DNA from: CAVVDT01 sp963747005
Lineage (GTDB): Bacteria; Pseudomonadota; Alphaproteobacteria; Rhizobiales; Aestuariivirgaceae
Assembly: GCA_963747005.1 (NCBI GenBank)
Contig: CAVVDT010000010.1
Location: 113,777-177,776 of the forward strand
Length of the DNA stretch: 64,000 nt
Reading direction: 5' to 3'
Position numbers and translations under genes: made by a program. Below the pieces are notes generated by a model. The model searched no databases and was not told the origin of the DNA. It worked only from the letters and a program-made list of their open reading frames with translations. Numbering within the stretch: position 1 is the stretch's first letter; the number at the start of each line of letters is the position of its first letter. Shown one piece after another: positions 42,470-52,745 of the stretch.

Positions 42470-42547
42470 CCCGGATGCAGCGAAGCGCAATCCGGGATTT
42501 GCCCACGGCAAAGACGAAGACCCGGACTACGCTTCGCGCCATCCGGG
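42470..42547. repeat. Pair of inverted REP palindromes, followed by a non-coding gap to glyA
   Basis: CCCGGATGCAGCGAAGCGC with its complement arm ATCCGGG (42470-42496), and an inverted copy CCCGGACTACGCTTCGCGCC with ATCCGGG (42521-42547), separated by 24 nt, form a REPIN-like pair. Between this pair and the glyA start (42548-42729) I see no gene; the region contains the glyA promoter and a GGGGAG ribosome site. Confidence 0.75.
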
Positions 42548-42729
42548 CTACGCTGGCGGCATGACCGGTATGCATCATCCATCGAACTGACGAATTTGCG
42601 CGAAGCCATGCCGCACGGGTAGGATCGCGCCTGAGCGATCTGTAGGATGAGCTTGCACCGCATGAGCCGGACCCGCTATTGGGTTCGGCAGCGCAAGGCG
42701 CGCGGAGCACAAGGGGAGCACCTGCCAAC

Positions 42730-44031
42730 ATGAACGACCAGACGGCCGCCGGGACGCTGTTTCCCGGTTTCTTCACCGCCAGCCTTGCCGACGATGATCC
42801 GGCCATCAAGGCGGCGATCGATGCCGAACTCGGCCGCCAGCGCCACGAGATCGAACTGATCGCCTCGGAAAACATCGTCTCGCGCGCCGTCCTGGAGGCG
42901 CAGGGCTCGGTGATGACCAACAAGTATGCCGAAGGCTATCCTGGCCGGCGCTACTACGGCGGCTGCGAGTTCGTCGACGTTGCCGAGCAGCTGGCCATCG
43001 AGCGGGCCTGCGAACTGTTCGGCGCCACCTTTGCCAACGTCCAGCCGCATTCCGGCGCCCAGGCCAACCAGGCGGTGTTCTTTGCCCTGTTGCAGCCGGG
43101 CGATACCTATATGGGTCTGAACCTCGCCTCGGGCGGGCATCTCACCCACGGCTCGCCGGTCAACCAGTCGGGAAAGTGGTTCAAGGTGGTGCCCTATAAT
43201 GTCCGCCCCCAGGACCAGCGCCTCGATTATGACGAGATCGCCGCGCTCGCCCGCGAGCACAAGCCCAAGCTCATCATCGCCGGCGGCTCGGCCTATCCGC
43301 GCATCATCGACTTCAAGCGCTTTCGCGAAATCGCCGACGAGGTGGGGGCGATCTTCATGTGCGACATGGCGCATTTCGCCGGCCTCGTGGCGGGCGGCGT
43401 CCATCCCAATCCACTCGACCATGCCCACGTGGTGACCACCACCACCCACAAGACGCTGCGCGGCCCGCGCGGCGGCATGATCCTGTCGCGCGACGCCGAC
43501 ATCGGCAAGAAGATCAATTCCGCCGTCTTCCCCGGCCTGCAGGGCGGCCCGCTGATGCATGTGATTGCCGCCAAGGCAGTGGCCTTCGGCGAGGCGCTGC
43601 GCCCTGAATTCAAGGTCTATGCGCAAGCCGTCGCCGACAATGCCCGGGTGCTGGCGGAGTCGCTGGTCAAGGGCGGCGTGGCGATCACCACCGGCGGCAC
43701 CGATACCCACTTGATGCTGGTGGACCTGCGCCCGAAGGGACTGACCGGCAAGGCCGCCGAGGCAGCGCTCGGACGCGCCGCCATCACCTGCAACAAGAAC
43801 GGCATTCCCTTCGACCCGGAAAAGCCTATGGTCACCTCCGGCATCCGCCTCGGCACACCGGCGGGCACCACCCGCGGCTTCGGTCCACAAGAGTTCCGCG
43901 AAGTGGGCCGGCTCATCGTCGAGGTGCTCGATGGGCTTGCGCAGAACGGCGAAGAGGGCAATGCTGGCGTCGAGTCGTCGGTGAAGCAGAAGGTCATCGC
44001 GCTCACCGACCGGTTCCCGATCTATCGCTGA
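42730..44031 (+). CDS. glyA: Serine hydroxymethyltransferase GlyA
   Basis: Interconverts serine and glycine, loading one-carbon units on tetrahydrofolate; PLP enzyme. The 433-residue protein has HEIELIASENIVSRAVLEAQGS, TNKYAEGYPGRRYYGGCEFVD, NVQPHSGAQANQAV, the folate-loop and DMAHFAGLVAGGVHP, and the PLP Lys in VVTTTTHKTLRGPRGG. ATG 42730 has GGGGAG about ten bases upstream; a GTG at 42679 extends the frame but adds no family sequence. It begins the glyA-nrdR-rib-nusB run on the plus strand. Confidence 0.96.
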   Translation: MNDQTAAGTLFPGFFTASLADDDPAIKAAIDAELGRQRHEIELIASENIVSRAVLEAQGSVMTNKYAEGYPGRRYYGGCEFVDVAEQLAIERACELFGATFANVQPHSGAQANQAVFFALLQPGDTYMGLNLASGGHLTHGSPVNQSGKWFKVVPYNVRPQDQRLDYDEIAALAREHKPKLIIAGGSAYPRIIDFKRFREIADEVGAIFMCDMAHFAGLVAGGVHPNPLDHAHVVTTTTHKTLRGPRGGMILSRDADIGKKINSAVFPGLQGGPLMHVIAAKAVAFGEALRPEFKVYAQAVADNARVLAESLVKGGVAITTGGTDTHLMLVDLRPKGLTGKAAEAALGRAAITCNKNGIPFDPEKPMVTSGIRLGTPAGTTRGFGPQEFREVGRLIVEVLDGLAQNGEEGNAGVESSVKQKVIALTDRFPIYR

Positions 44032-44064
44032 TCGTCAGAAAACCCCGGGGGGAGGGGCCAAGGG

Positions 44065-44535
44065 ATGCGTTGTCCCTATTGCAGCAATATCGAAACGCAG
44101 GTGAAGGACTCCCGCCCCAGCGAGGACAACGCAGCCATTCGCCGGCGCCGCTATTGCCCCGACTGCGGTGGCCGCTTCACCACTTTCGAGCGTGTGCAGC
44201 TACGTGAGTTGCAGGTGGTCAAGCGCACCGGCCGTAAGGTGCCGTTCGACCGCGACAAGCTCATGCGCTCCATCCAGATCGCGCTCAGGAAGCGCCCGGT
44301 GGAGGCCGACCGGGTGGAGCGGCTGGTAAGCGGCATCGTGCGGCGGCTCGAAAGCCTCGGCGAGAACGACATCAAGTCGGAGACCATCGGCAAGCTGGTC
44401 ATGGAGGGCTTGCGGGTCCTCGACGATGTTGCCTATGTGCGCTTTGCCTCGGTCTACAAGAACTTCCGCGAGGCCAAGGATTTCGAGGAACTCCTCGGCG
44501 AGTTGTCGGGCGAAGGCGAGACGGCCGAGAGCTGA
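44065..44535 (+). CDS. nrdR: Transcriptional repressor NrdR
   Basis: Zinc-ribbon/ATP-cone repressor of ribonucleotide reductase genes; it senses ATP and dATP. The 156-residue protein opens MRCPYCSNIETQVKDSRP and has the second zinc pair in RRYCPDCGGRFTTFER, followed by the ATP-cone (VVKRTGRKVPFDRDKLMRSIQIALRKRP). Start ATG 44065 lies 33 bp after glyA with a GGGGGGAGGGG site. The next gene starts 7 bp after its stop, so it is cotranscribed with ribD. Confidence 0.97.
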   Translation: MRCPYCSNIETQVKDSRPSEDNAAIRRRRYCPDCGGRFTTFERVQLRELQVVKRTGRKVPFDRDKLMRSIQIALRKRPVEADRVERLVSGIVRRLESLGENDIKSETIGKLVMEGLRVLDDVAYVRFASVYKNFREAKDFEELLGELSGEGETAES

Positions 44536-44542
44536 TCGGGCG

Positions 44543-45646
44543 ATGGCTGGTTCCGACGAACAATGGATGGCCCGGGCGCTGATGCTCGGACGCCGCGCCA
44601 TGGGGCGATCGGGCGACAACCCGGCGGTCGGCTGCGTCATCGTGAAGTCGGGCTTTCCCGTCGGGCTGGGCTGGACCGGCGAGGGCGGCCGTCCCCATGC
44701 CGAGACGCAAGGCCTTGCCATGGCCGGTGACCAGGCGCGCGGCGCCACCGCTTATGTGAGCCTTGAACCCTGCGCCCATCACGGCCGCACCCCGCCTTGC
44801 GCCGAAGCGCTGGTCAAGGCCGGTCTCAAGCGCGTCGTTACCACCATCGAGGATCCCGACCCGCGCGTGGCGGGCCGCGGCCATGCCATCCTGCGGGCGG
44901 CGGGAATAACGGTCGAGACCGGGGTACTGGCGGATGCGGCGCGCCGCGATCTCGCCGGCTTTTTCTCCCGCGTCACCCGCCATCGCCCACACGTCTTTTT
45001 GAAGCTCGCCATGTCGCGCGACGGCATGATCGCCGCCGAGCGCGGAAAGCCCACCGCCATCACCGGCGAACCGGCGGGCGCCCGCGTGCATCTGATGCGG
45101 GCCGAGGCCGATGCCATCATGGTGGGGGTCTCGACCGTGCTGGCGGACGATCCGCTGCTCACCTGCCGCCTGCCGGGGATGGAGCAGCGTTCGCCCGTCC
45201 GGGTGGTGAGCGACAGCCGGCTTTCGATCCCCTTGTCCTCGCGGCTCATCGCCACCGCCCGCGAGGTGCCGTTGTGGGTGCTGACGACGGCCGAGGCGGA
45301 AAAGGCCAAGGCTGGGGCCGTGACGGCTGCCGGTGCCATCGTTATCGCCTGCAATCAGACCGCCGACGGCAAGGTCGATCTCTGCGATGCCATGGCGCAA
45401 CTGGCGTCGCGCGGCATCAACCGCCTGATGGTGGAAGGCGGCGCCCACATGGCTCGCGCCCTCATCGATGAGGACCTGGTGGACGAGGCAATTTTCCTCA
45501 TCGCGCCCAGGAACCTCGGGCAAGGGGGATTGCCGGCGCTCGCCGGCCTCGGCCTCGGTGCAGTAACGGCAAGTCCGCGTTTCGTGCTGGTGGATGAGGA
45601 AATGCTTGGGACCGACACGCTGAAGGCTTATGAGAGAACCCGCTGA
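44543..45646 (+). CDS. ribD: Bifunctional riboflavin deaminase-reductase RibD
   Basis: Deaminates and reduces the pyrimidine intermediate of riboflavin synthesis. The N-terminal deaminase (residues 1-145) has NPAVGCVIV, HAETQG and the zinc cluster EPCAHHGRTPPCAEAL; the C-terminal reductase (from about 150) has LKLAMSRDGMIAAERGKPTAITG, MVGVSTVLADDPLLTCR and NRLMVEGGAHMARALID. Total 367 residues, normal. The open frame starts earlier, but ATG 44543, 7 bp after the nrdR stop, begins right at the deaminase domain. Confidence 0.96.
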   Translation: MAGSDEQWMARALMLGRRAMGRSGDNPAVGCVIVKSGFPVGLGWTGEGGRPHAETQGLAMAGDQARGATAYVSLEPCAHHGRTPPCAEALVKAGLKRVVTTIEDPDPRVAGRGHAILRAAGITVETGVLADAARRDLAGFFSRVTRHRPHVFLKLAMSRDGMIAAERGKPTAITGEPAGARVHLMRAEADAIMVGVSTVLADDPLLTCRLPGMEQRSPVRVVSDSRLSIPLSSRLIATAREVPLWVLTTAEAEKAKAGAVTAAGAIVIACNQTADGKVDLCDAMAQLASRGINRLMVEGGAHMARALIDEDLVDEAIFLIAPRNLGQGGLPALAGLGLGAVTASPRFVLVDEEMLGTDTLKAYERTR

Positions 45647-45672
45647 AGGCGAAGAGCGAGGAAAGCCAGGGC

Positions 45673-46275
45673 ATGTTTACCGGCATCGTCACCGACGTGG
45701 GCGAGATCGTGGATGTGGAAGAGCGCGGCGATACCGCCTTTTCCATCGCCTGCGGCTACAATGCCGGAACCATCGCCATCGGTGCGTCCATCGCCTGCGC
45801 CGGGGTGTGCCTGACGGTGCTCGAAACGACTGACCTCGGCGGCGGGCGCAGCGCCTTTGGCGTCGAGGCATCGGCCGAAACGTTGTCGAAGACGACGCTT
45901 GGCGACTGGCGCAAGGGCTCAAGGGTCAATCTCGAACGCTCGCTCAAGCTTGGCGACGAACTGGGCGGGCATCTGGTTTCCGGGCATGTGGACGGGGTCG
46001 GGCGCGTTGAGGCGATCGCGCCGGAAGGCGATTCGAAACGTTTCGAATTCACCGTTCCCGCCGAACTGGCGCGGTTTATTGCCGCCAAGGGCTCGGTTGC
46101 CCTTGACGGCACCTCGCTGACCGTGAACGAGGTGGCGGCCAATCGCTTCGGCGTCAACCTCATCTCCCACACCCTGAAGGTCACCACCTGGGGCAGGGCC
46201 CGGGTGGGCGACCGTGTGAATGTTGAAATCGACATGCTGGCGCGTTATGTGGCGCGCCTCCAGGAGTTCCGCTAG
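45673..46275 (+). CDS. ribE: Riboflavin synthase alpha subunit RibE (RibC)
   Basis: Dismutates two 6,7-dimethyl-8-ribityllumazine molecules to riboflavin. The 200-residue protein is two repeats of the lumazine-binding barrel: first MFTGIVTDVGEIVDVEE to ACAGVCLTVLE, second GGHLVSGHVDGVGRVEAIA to DGTSLTVNEVAANRFGVNLISHTL. ATG 45673 lies 26 bp after ribD; ribH follows 3 bp after the stop. No FMN riboswitch is recognisable anywhere in this operon, so control probably comes from the glyA or nrdR promoter. Confidence 0.96.
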   Translation: MFTGIVTDVGEIVDVEERGDTAFSIACGYNAGTIAIGASIACAGVCLTVLETTDLGGGRSAFGVEASAETLSKTTLGDWRKGSRVNLERSLKLGDELGGHLVSGHVDGVGRVEAIAPEGDSKRFEFTVPAELARFIAAKGSVALDGTSLTVNEVAANRFGVNLISHTLKVTTWGRARVGDRVNVEIDMLARYVARLQEFR

Positions 46276-46278
46276 ACA

Positions 46279-46758
46279 ATGAAGACCAGCCCGAAAGCCC
46301 AGCCGACACTGACCGTCAGCGCCAATGTGCTGATCGTCGAGGCACGTTACTACGACGACCTGCTCGATGAACTGGGCGCCGGCGCGCGCGCCGCGCTCGA
46401 TGCCGCCGGCGCCACCCACGAGACCGTCTCGGTCCCCGGCGCCCTGGAGGTGCCCGGCGCCATCGCCATCGCGGTCAAGACCGGCCGCTATGACGGCTAT
46501 GTGGCGCTCGGATGCGTCATTCGCGGCGAAACCAGCCACTACGACATCGTGGCCGGCGAATCGGCCCGCGCCCTCATGGACCTGACGCTCGAGGGTCTCG
46601 CGGTGGGCAACGGCATTCTCACCGTCGACACCGAGGCGCAGGCCTGGGCCCGCGCCCGCCGCTGCGAGCATGACAAGGGCGGCGGCGCGGCCCGCGCGGT
46701 CCTGTCGATGATCGCCCTGCGCCGGAGTCTCGCCACCAAGGCCAAGGTTCATGGCTGA
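46279..46758 (+). CDS. ribH: 6,7-dimethyl-8-ribityllumazine synthase RibH
   Basis: Condenses the ribityl-pyrimidine with dihydroxybutanone phosphate, the penultimate riboflavin step, forming a multimeric capsid-like or pentameric assembly. The 159-residue protein has the substrate loops VPGALEVPGAIAIAVKTGRYDGYVALGCVIRGETSHYDIVAGES and the G-N-G-I-L-T-V-D segment. The later part is family-typical with MIALRRSLATKAKVHG. Start ATG 46279 directly follows ribE; its end overlaps the nusB start by 8 bases. Confidence 0.96.
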   Translation: MKTSPKAQPTLTVSANVLIVEARYYDDLLDELGAGARAALDAAGATHETVSVPGALEVPGAIAIAVKTGRYDGYVALGCVIRGETSHYDIVAGESARALMDLTLEGLAVGNGILTVDTEAQAWARARRCEHDKGGGAARAVLSMIALRRSLATKAKVHG

Positions 46759-47239
46759 ACGCCATCGCTCACCGCGCGAGGTTTCCCGCTCGGCAGCGCG
46801 CCTTGGCGCCGTGCAGGCGCTTTACCAGATGGACATCGCCCAGGCCGATCTGGCCGACGTGCTGGCCGAATACGGCTCGCTGCGCCTCGGTGAGGGTTTT
46901 GATGACGGCGAATGCGGACCGGCCGATTTCGCCTTCCTCAAGGACCTGGTGGAAACCGTGGTGCGCGACCAGAAGCTCATCGACCGCGAGGTCGACGCCG
47001 TCCTGATGGAAGGCTGGAAGCTCGCCCGCCTCGATTCCACCCTGCGCGCCATCCTGCGCGCCGCGGCGGCGGAGATCATCTTTCGCCCCGACGTGCCCGG
47101 CCGGGTCATCCTCAACGAATATATCGAACTGACGCTCGCCTTCTTCGGGCAGGACGAAAAGGGCTTCGTCAACGGCGTGCTCGACCGCCTCGCGCGGCAG
47201 CGCCGCGGGCCTGAGATGGACGGCAAGGCGGCATCGTGA
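46751..47239 (+). CDS. nusB: Transcription antitermination factor NusB
   Basis: RNA-binding partner of NusE/S10 in rRNA antitermination. The 162-residue all-helical protein contains RSAARLGAVQALYQMDIA at the N-terminus, an inner variable region, and the conserved LDSTLRAILRAAAAEI with VILNEYIELTLAFFGQDEKGFVNGVLDRLAR. The ATG overlaps the ribH stop; the stop overlaps the MFS start (GTGA). The ribH-nusB order is common to alphaproteobacteria. Confidence 0.96.
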   Translation: MAERHRSPREVSRSAARLGAVQALYQMDIAQADLADVLAEYGSLRLGEGFDDGECGPADFAFLKDLVETVVRDQKLIDREVDAVLMEGWKLARLDSTLRAILRAAAAEIIFRPDVPGRVILNEYIELTLAFFGQDEKGFVNGVLDRLARQRRGPEMDGKAAS

Positions 47240-48501
47240 CGATCGCCGCCGAAATAGCGCCTGAGGTTCACGACGATGCCCGGGCGCGGCGCAACGCCTT
47301 CATTCTCGCCGTCGCCTTCGCGCTCTATTCCTGCGGCGCCATCAACATCATCGTCTCGGCCGGCATCGTCGGCACCATGATCGCCCCCGACAAGGGGCTG
47401 GCGACACTGCCGGTCACCACCTTCGTTCTCGGCACCGCGCTGTCGACCGTGCCGGCCTCGCTGCTGATGCGCCGCGTCGGCCGCCGGCCGGGGTTCATGC
47501 TGGGAGCGACCTTCGGCATATTGAGCGGCCTCATCGCCATGCTGGCGGTGTTCGAGCGCAATTTCTTCCTGTTCATCTTCGGCACCGCCCTGCAGGGTAC
47601 CTATCAGGCGTTTGCCCAGTATTACCGCTTCGCCGCTGCCGACATCGCCAGCCCCGGTTATCGCTCGCGCACCATCTCCATAGTGCTGCTCGGCGGCGTC
47701 GCCGGCGCGGTGGTCGGCCCGCTGATCATCATGGAAACCAAGATGGCGCTGGCGCCGGTGCTGTTCGCCGGCTCCTATCTCGCCTCGTCGACCCTGTCGG
47801 TGGCGGCGCTTGGCCTGTTGACCTTCGTCGACATTCCCCATCACCGGCCCACGGCCGGCGGCGGCGACGACGATGCCCGACCGCTGCTGCACATCCTGCG
47901 CCAGCCGCGGCTGATTGTCGCCATGCTGTGCGGCATGATGAGCTATGGCCTGATGAACCTTCTGATGACCGCCACGCCGATCGCCATGCGCGGCTGCGGC
48001 TTCACGGTCAATGATTCGGCCTGGGTCATCCAGTGGCACGCGCTGGCCATGTTCCTGCCGAGCTTTTTCACCGGCGGCCTGATCGTCCGTTTCGGGGTCG
48101 AGAAAATTGCCCTCACCGGCATGGTCCTGCTGACGCTCGCCGGCGTCACCGGGCTCGCCGGCATCACCTTCGCCAACTTCGCCGTCGGTCTGGTGCTCCT
48201 CGGGCTGGGATGGAATTTCGGCTATGTCGGGGGCACCACCATGGTCACCGAATGCTACCGCTCATCGGAGAAGAACAAGGTGCAGGCGGTCAACGATTTC
48301 GCCATTTTCTCGACCGTGGCGCTCGCTTCGCTCACCTCCGGCAAGTTGCTCGACCAGATCGGCTGGTCGGCGGTCAACTGGGCCATGTTCCCGCTGATTA
48401 TCGTGTGCCTGGCGGGGCTGTCGTGGATCGCGCTGATCGCCCGCCGCGACCGCCGCGCGGCCCGTGCGACGGCCGACAGTACGCTTGCCTGCGACATTTA
48501 G
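47236..48501 (+). CDS. MFS transporter at the end of the riboflavin-nusB operon
   Basis: A 421-residue inner-membrane protein with twelve hydrophobic segments of the major facilitator superfamily: AFALYSCGAINIIVSAGIVG in the first helix, the loop LMRRVGRRPGFMLGA between helices 2 and 3, and a broad cytoplasmic loop HHRPTAGGGDDDARP at mid-protein. It starts at GTG 47236 within the nusB stop codon (GTGA), so it is translationally coupled. Its substrate is not known; a link to riboflavin would be a guess from position only. It ends 180 bp before hppA. Confidence 0.88.
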   Translation: MTIAAEIAPEVHDDARARRNAFILAVAFALYSCGAINIIVSAGIVGTMIAPDKGLATLPVTTFVLGTALSTVPASLLMRRVGRRPGFMLGATFGILSGLIAMLAVFERNFFLFIFGTALQGTYQAFAQYYRFAAADIASPGYRSRTISIVLLGGVAGAVVGPLIIMETKMALAPVLFAGSYLASSTLSVAALGLLTFVDIPHHRPTAGGGDDDARPLLHILRQPRLIVAMLCGMMSYGLMNLLMTATPIAMRGCGFTVNDSAWVIQWHALAMFLPSFFTGGLIVRFGVEKIALTGMVLLTLAGVTGLAGITFANFAVGLVLLGLGWNFGYVGGTTMVTECYRSSEKNKVQAVNDFAIFSTVALASLTSGKLLDQIGWSAVNWAMFPLIIVCLAGLSWIALIARRDRRAARATADSTLACDI

Positions 48502-48564
48502 TCGAAGGATCAATCCCCTCCGGTCGTCAAATCGGTTGCGTCTGAACGTCAACTTTGGCATTTT

Positions 48565-48602
48565 CCGCCCGACTTTCCGGGGTCTCACGGGAAAGCGGGC
48601 GG
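48565..48602 (+). promoter_or_regulatory. GC-rich hairpin in the hppA leader
   Basis: CCGCCCGACTTTCC (48565-48578) pairs with GGGAAAGCGGGCGG (48589-48602) apart from one bulged base, enclosing a loop of about 10 nt. No U run follows on the plus strand (GGGTCGGGAG instead), so it may end MFS transcription weakly or protect the hppA mRNA rather than act as a full terminator. Confidence 0.45.
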
Positions 48603-48680
48603 GGTCGGGAGCCAAGGGGGCATGCCGACGGGTCAGTCTTCCATCCGGAAACGCAACAATCAAACAGCAAGGATGATCCC

Positions 48681-50804
<2,124 letters not shown>

Positions 50805-50826
50805 GCGGCAGTCTCAACAACAAGAA

Positions 50827-50858
50827 CCCCGCGCGGGATCCATCCCGCGCGGGGTTTT
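50827..50858 (+). terminator. Rho-independent terminator of hppA
   Basis: CCCCGCGCGGGA (50827-50838), loop TCCA, TCCCGCGCGGGG (50843-50854), then TTTT. The 12-bp GC-rich perfect stem with a following T run is a textbook terminator on the plus strand; on the minus strand only a short T run exists, so bamE is less affected. Confidence 0.93.
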
Positions 50859-50884
50859 CATTTGAACGTCTTCCCCGCGAGATA

Positions 50885-51358
50885 TCAGTGGGTCGGCGCC
50901 GTGGCGCCCGGATCGAAGCGGCCGATATTGGAGAAGATCTGCTGCAGGATCGTCAGTTCCTTGCCGTGGGTCGGCGTCGAGTTGGAGTTCATGTTGATGA
51001 CTGCGCCGTCCTGCAGGCCGTACTGGGCGAAGCTTTCGACCTGGTCGGCCTGGTTGAAGCGGACGGCGATGACGGTGCGGCTGAGCACCTGCGGATTGAA
51101 GAAGGCGCGCGTCTCCACCTTGCTGGAGATGTAATAGTAGCTGTCGCCCGAATAGTTGACGGTGGCGGTGGTGGACGGCGAGCCCAGCAGCGCCTGCACC
51201 TCGGTCTTGCTCATGCCCGGCTGGAGTTGCTGCAGCGCATTCTCCGGCGCCTGGTAGCCCTGATAGTTGATGGTGGGCGAGCACGCCGACACGCCGGCGC
51301 CGCACAGCGCGGCGACGAGCGCCCAGGCCGCAAGTCTGATGCCGAATTTCGATTGCAT
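50885..51358 (-). CDS. bamE: Outer-membrane assembly lipoprotein BamE (OmlA)
   Basis: A 157-residue lipoprotein of the beta-barrel assembly complex. The signal peptide (WALVAALCGAGVSAC) ends in a lipobox-type Cys. The SmpA/OmlA domain follows: LQQLQPGMSKTEVQALLGSPSTTATVNYSGDSYYYIS, then VIAVRFNQADQVESFAQYGL. ATG 51358 is chosen because the longer upstream frame (to 51445) would put a charged stretch before the signal peptide. It faces the hppA terminator and diverges from the chaperone gene. Confidence 0.92.
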   Translation of the reverse strand: MQSKFGIRLAAWALVAALCGAGVSACSPTINYQGYQAPENALQQLQPGMSKTEVQALLGSPSTTATVNYSGDSYYYISSKVETRAFFNPQVLSRTVIAVRFNQADQVESFAQYGLQDGAVINMNSNSTPTHGKELTILQQIFSNIGRFDPGATAPTH

Positions 51359-51471
51359 GCTTGTACTGTGGGGGCGAGGCGACATATTAGACGTGTTTAC
51401 AGTGTTCGCCCGGGTTCGCGAAGCGCAAAGTTGCGCGTTCCGCACCCCTGTTGGAAACCGGCCGCAGACCC

Positions 51472-52023
51472 ATGAATTTCCGCCAGTGGTTCAAGTCAGA
51501 GGCTCCGCGCGCTGAGGTGCGAGGCGTTTACGATGCGATTGTGGCGCAGGCACGGCAGCCCGCCCTCTACGCCGTCCTCGAGGTCCCCGATACCGTTTCC
51601 GGCCGCTTCGACATGATCGTCCTGCATGCCTTCGTGGTGCTCCAGCGTCTGCGCGGCGGCGATGCTGAAGCCGATCTCTTCGCCCAGCACCTGACCGATG
51701 AATTGTTCAACGACATGGACCGCTCGTTGCGCGAGATGGGCGTGGGCGACCTCTCCGTCGCCAAGAAGGTGCGCCGCATGGCCGAGGTGTTCCATGGCCG
51801 CCTCAAGGCCTATGCCGAGGCCGCCCACGGCCCGGATGACGACTTCGCCGCGGCGCTCAGGCGCAATGTCTATGCCGGCGACGACAAGGCCGGCCATGCC
51901 GAACGGCTGGCAGCCTATGTCAAGGCTGCCTCGAAAGCGCTCGCCGCCACCCCCGTCGCCGACCTCCTGGCCGGCCGCGTGGATTTTGGCGGCTGCGAGC
52001 GGGCCATCGACGAGGCCGCATGA
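51472..52023 (+). CDS. Ubiquinol-cytochrome c chaperone family protein
   Basis: A 183-residue protein of the CBP3-related family that assists cytochrome bc1 complex assembly: QARQPALYAVLEVPDTVSGRFDMIVLHAFVVLQRL and HLTDELFNDMDRSLREMGVGDLSVAKKVRRMAEVFHGRL are its core. The end contains repeated charged helices with ALAATPVADLLAGRVDFG. ATG 51472 is favoured over TTG 51451. It overlaps the DUF177 gene (ATGATGA) and shares its transcript with plsX-fabH-ihfA-merR, as in many rhizobia. Confidence 0.88.
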   Translation: MNFRQWFKSEAPRAEVRGVYDAIVAQARQPALYAVLEVPDTVSGRFDMIVLHAFVVLQRLRGGDAEADLFAQHLTDELFNDMDRSLREMGVGDLSVAKKVRRMAEVFHGRLKAYAEAAHGPDDDFAAALRRNVYAGDDKAGHAERLAAYVKAASKALAATPVADLLAGRVDFGGCERAIDEAA

Positions 52024-52562
52024 TGACCGGGCAAACGCCGGAATTCTCGCGGCTGGTGGACGTCAGCCGTATTCCAGCCGAAGGGCTCCAGGAGATCATC
52101 GCCGCCGATGCGGTGGAATGCGAGCGGCTGGCCGCACGGCTGGGTGTCGAACGCGTGCTGGCGTTGACCGCGACGTTCAGTCTCACCCCCTGGCGTCACG
52201 GCGGGGTGCGGGTCAAGGGGCGCTTTGAGGCCAGGCTCGAGCAGTTGTGCGTGGTCAGCCTCGATCCCTTCATCACCACCGCGAGCGAGGAGGTGGAACG
52301 GCTGTTTGCCGGCGACAGCGAGCCCGGCTGGTCGGGTCAGGTGCGACATGTCGAACCACTGGAAGGTGATGAACCCGATCTCGTCCACGACGGCGAAGTC
52401 GACCTGGGGGAGCTCACGGCCGAGGAACTGGTGTTGGCGATAGATCCCTATCCGCGCAAACCCGGCGCCGTATTTGCCGGGAATGGCGAAAATCTGCCGG
52501 ATGCGCCGCAGGCGGCGTCACAAAATCCCTTCCGAATCCTGGAGAAATTGACAAAGAAATAG
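52020..52562 (+). CDS. DUF177/YceD-family protein
   Basis: A 180-residue protein of the YceD family, linked in many bacteria to rRNA accumulation. Features: FSRLVDVSRIPAEGLQEIIAADAVECERLAARLGV at the start, RVKGRFEARLEQLCVVSLDPF with the conserved Cys, and an acidic EGDEPDLVHDGEVDLGELTAEELVLAIDPYPRKPG segment before the end NPFRILEKLTKK. It starts at ATG 52020 overlapping the previous stop. No rpmF gene lies between it and plsX here, in contrast with many gammaproteobacteria. Confidence 0.9.
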   Translation: MMTGQTPEFSRLVDVSRIPAEGLQEIIAADAVECERLAARLGVERVLALTATFSLTPWRHGGVRVKGRFEARLEQLCVVSLDPFITTASEEVERLFAGDSEPGWSGQVRHVEPLEGDEPDLVHDGEVDLGELTAEELVLAIDPYPRKPGAVFAGNGENLPDAPQAASQNPFRILEKLTKK

Positions 52563-52745
52563 AACCGGCTAGGTTGTCGTTACCTCGGAGCGACCGGGGT
52601 AATTCCGCGAAGGCTCGCAATCTTCATCGCCCGGCGCCGTGCCGGGTTTCACATGCCGGCCGGCAGCCGGATTGCGGGCCGGCCGGATTTGTCGCAATCT
52701 GCAACGGACAGAGTCTGGGGCGGCAGACTGAGGGTAGTGGGGTTT

